This document shows, in pieces, positions 5,128-5,204 of a stretch of 5,204 bases of DNA. Numbering within the stretch: the first letter of the stretch is position 1; each line of letters starts with the position of its first letter. Made by a program: the position numbers and the translations under genes. Location: the NCBI GenBank assembly GCA_019417145.1, contig DXVY01000145.1, positions 1-5,204 on the forward strand, written 5' to 3'. The notes below the pieces were generated by a model. It had not been told where the DNA came from and did no database searches. It saw only the letters and a program-made list of their open reading frames with translations. Source of the DNA: Clostridiales bacterium. Lineage in GTDB: Bacteria > Bacillota > Clostridia > Oscillospirales > Acutalibacteraceae.

Positions 5128-5204
5128 GTGCGTACAAAAATGTATCATCAGAATATCAACGTCCTGCAGATGGGCTGTGAGCCGCCCCGGGCTTATTTTA
5201 TTCC
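5128..5204 (+). CDS. Probable glycoside hydrolase family 2 protein, N-terminal fragment
   Basis: GTG at 5128 has a strong GGGGAGG eight bases upstream and opens a frame that runs off the window after 25 complete codons: VRTKMYHQNINVLQMGCEPPRAYFI, then an incomplete CC that must encode Pro. The pattern of an Asn-x-x-Val-Leu segment followed by EPPRAYFIP is characteristic of the extreme N-terminus of clostridial GH2 enzymes of the beta-galactosidase type, where it leads into the sugar-binding jelly-roll domain. No signal peptide is seen, consistent with a cytoplasmic enzyme. ATG 5140 is a possible alternative start but is too far from the ribosome binding site. No terminator or clear promoter lies between it and alr, so it may be co-transcribed. 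The identification rests on about 15 residues. Confidence 0.6.
   Translation, partial: MRTKMYHQNINVLQMGCEPPRAYFI

Overview
The window looks like a chromosomal segment of a fairly GC-rich member of the Clostridia, probably a gut Oscillospiraceae-like species. This is inferred from the strong AGGAGG-type ribosome binding sites, frequent TTG and GTG starts, the YtrA-type GntR/ABC transporter cassette, a clostridial-style RlmB, and the likely glycoside hydrolase family 2 gene at the right edge. The exact taxon cannot be read from the sequence.

Layout. Four transcription units run leftwards (minus strand) and one runs rightwards. From left to right: (1) the 5' end of an unidentified minus-strand gene with a low-complexity, probably disordered N-terminus (1-252, cut by the window edge); (2) rlmB, a 23S rRNA 2'-O-methyltransferase (310-1113), with its own extended -10 promoter and a terminator; (3) an 80-residue two-helix membrane protein (1330-1572) with its own promoter and a near-ideal terminator; (4) a gntR - ABC ATPase - ABC permease operon (3599 down to 1689), with a consensus promoter overlapped by a large palindrome that is very probably the GntR operator, and a hairpin after the permease; (5) on the plus strand, alr (alanine racemase, 3886-5079) behind a consensus sigma-A promoter, followed after 48 bp by the first 25 codons of a probable GH2 beta-galactosidase-type gene that runs off the right edge.

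How the parts work together. The GntR protein has a winged-helix domain and only a short tail, as in the YtrA subfamily. Such repressors usually control an adjacent ABC exporter, often one responding to cell-envelope stress or peptide antibiotics. Here the operator covers the -10 element of the repressor's own operon, so autoregulation of the whole three-gene unit is the simplest model. alr supplies D-alanine for peptidoglycan and is divergent from the transporter operon; the two promoters are well separated and there is no direct sign of shared control.

The window is mostly ordinary housekeeping and transporter DNA, and I see no convincing novel system. The points most worth a second look are the 36-bp operator palindrome, small hairpins over the ribosome binding sites of rlmB and the gene after it, a terminator ahead of that gene with no visible promoter of its own, a Tyr-to-Cys change in the PLP motif of alanine racemase, and the unidentified small membrane protein.
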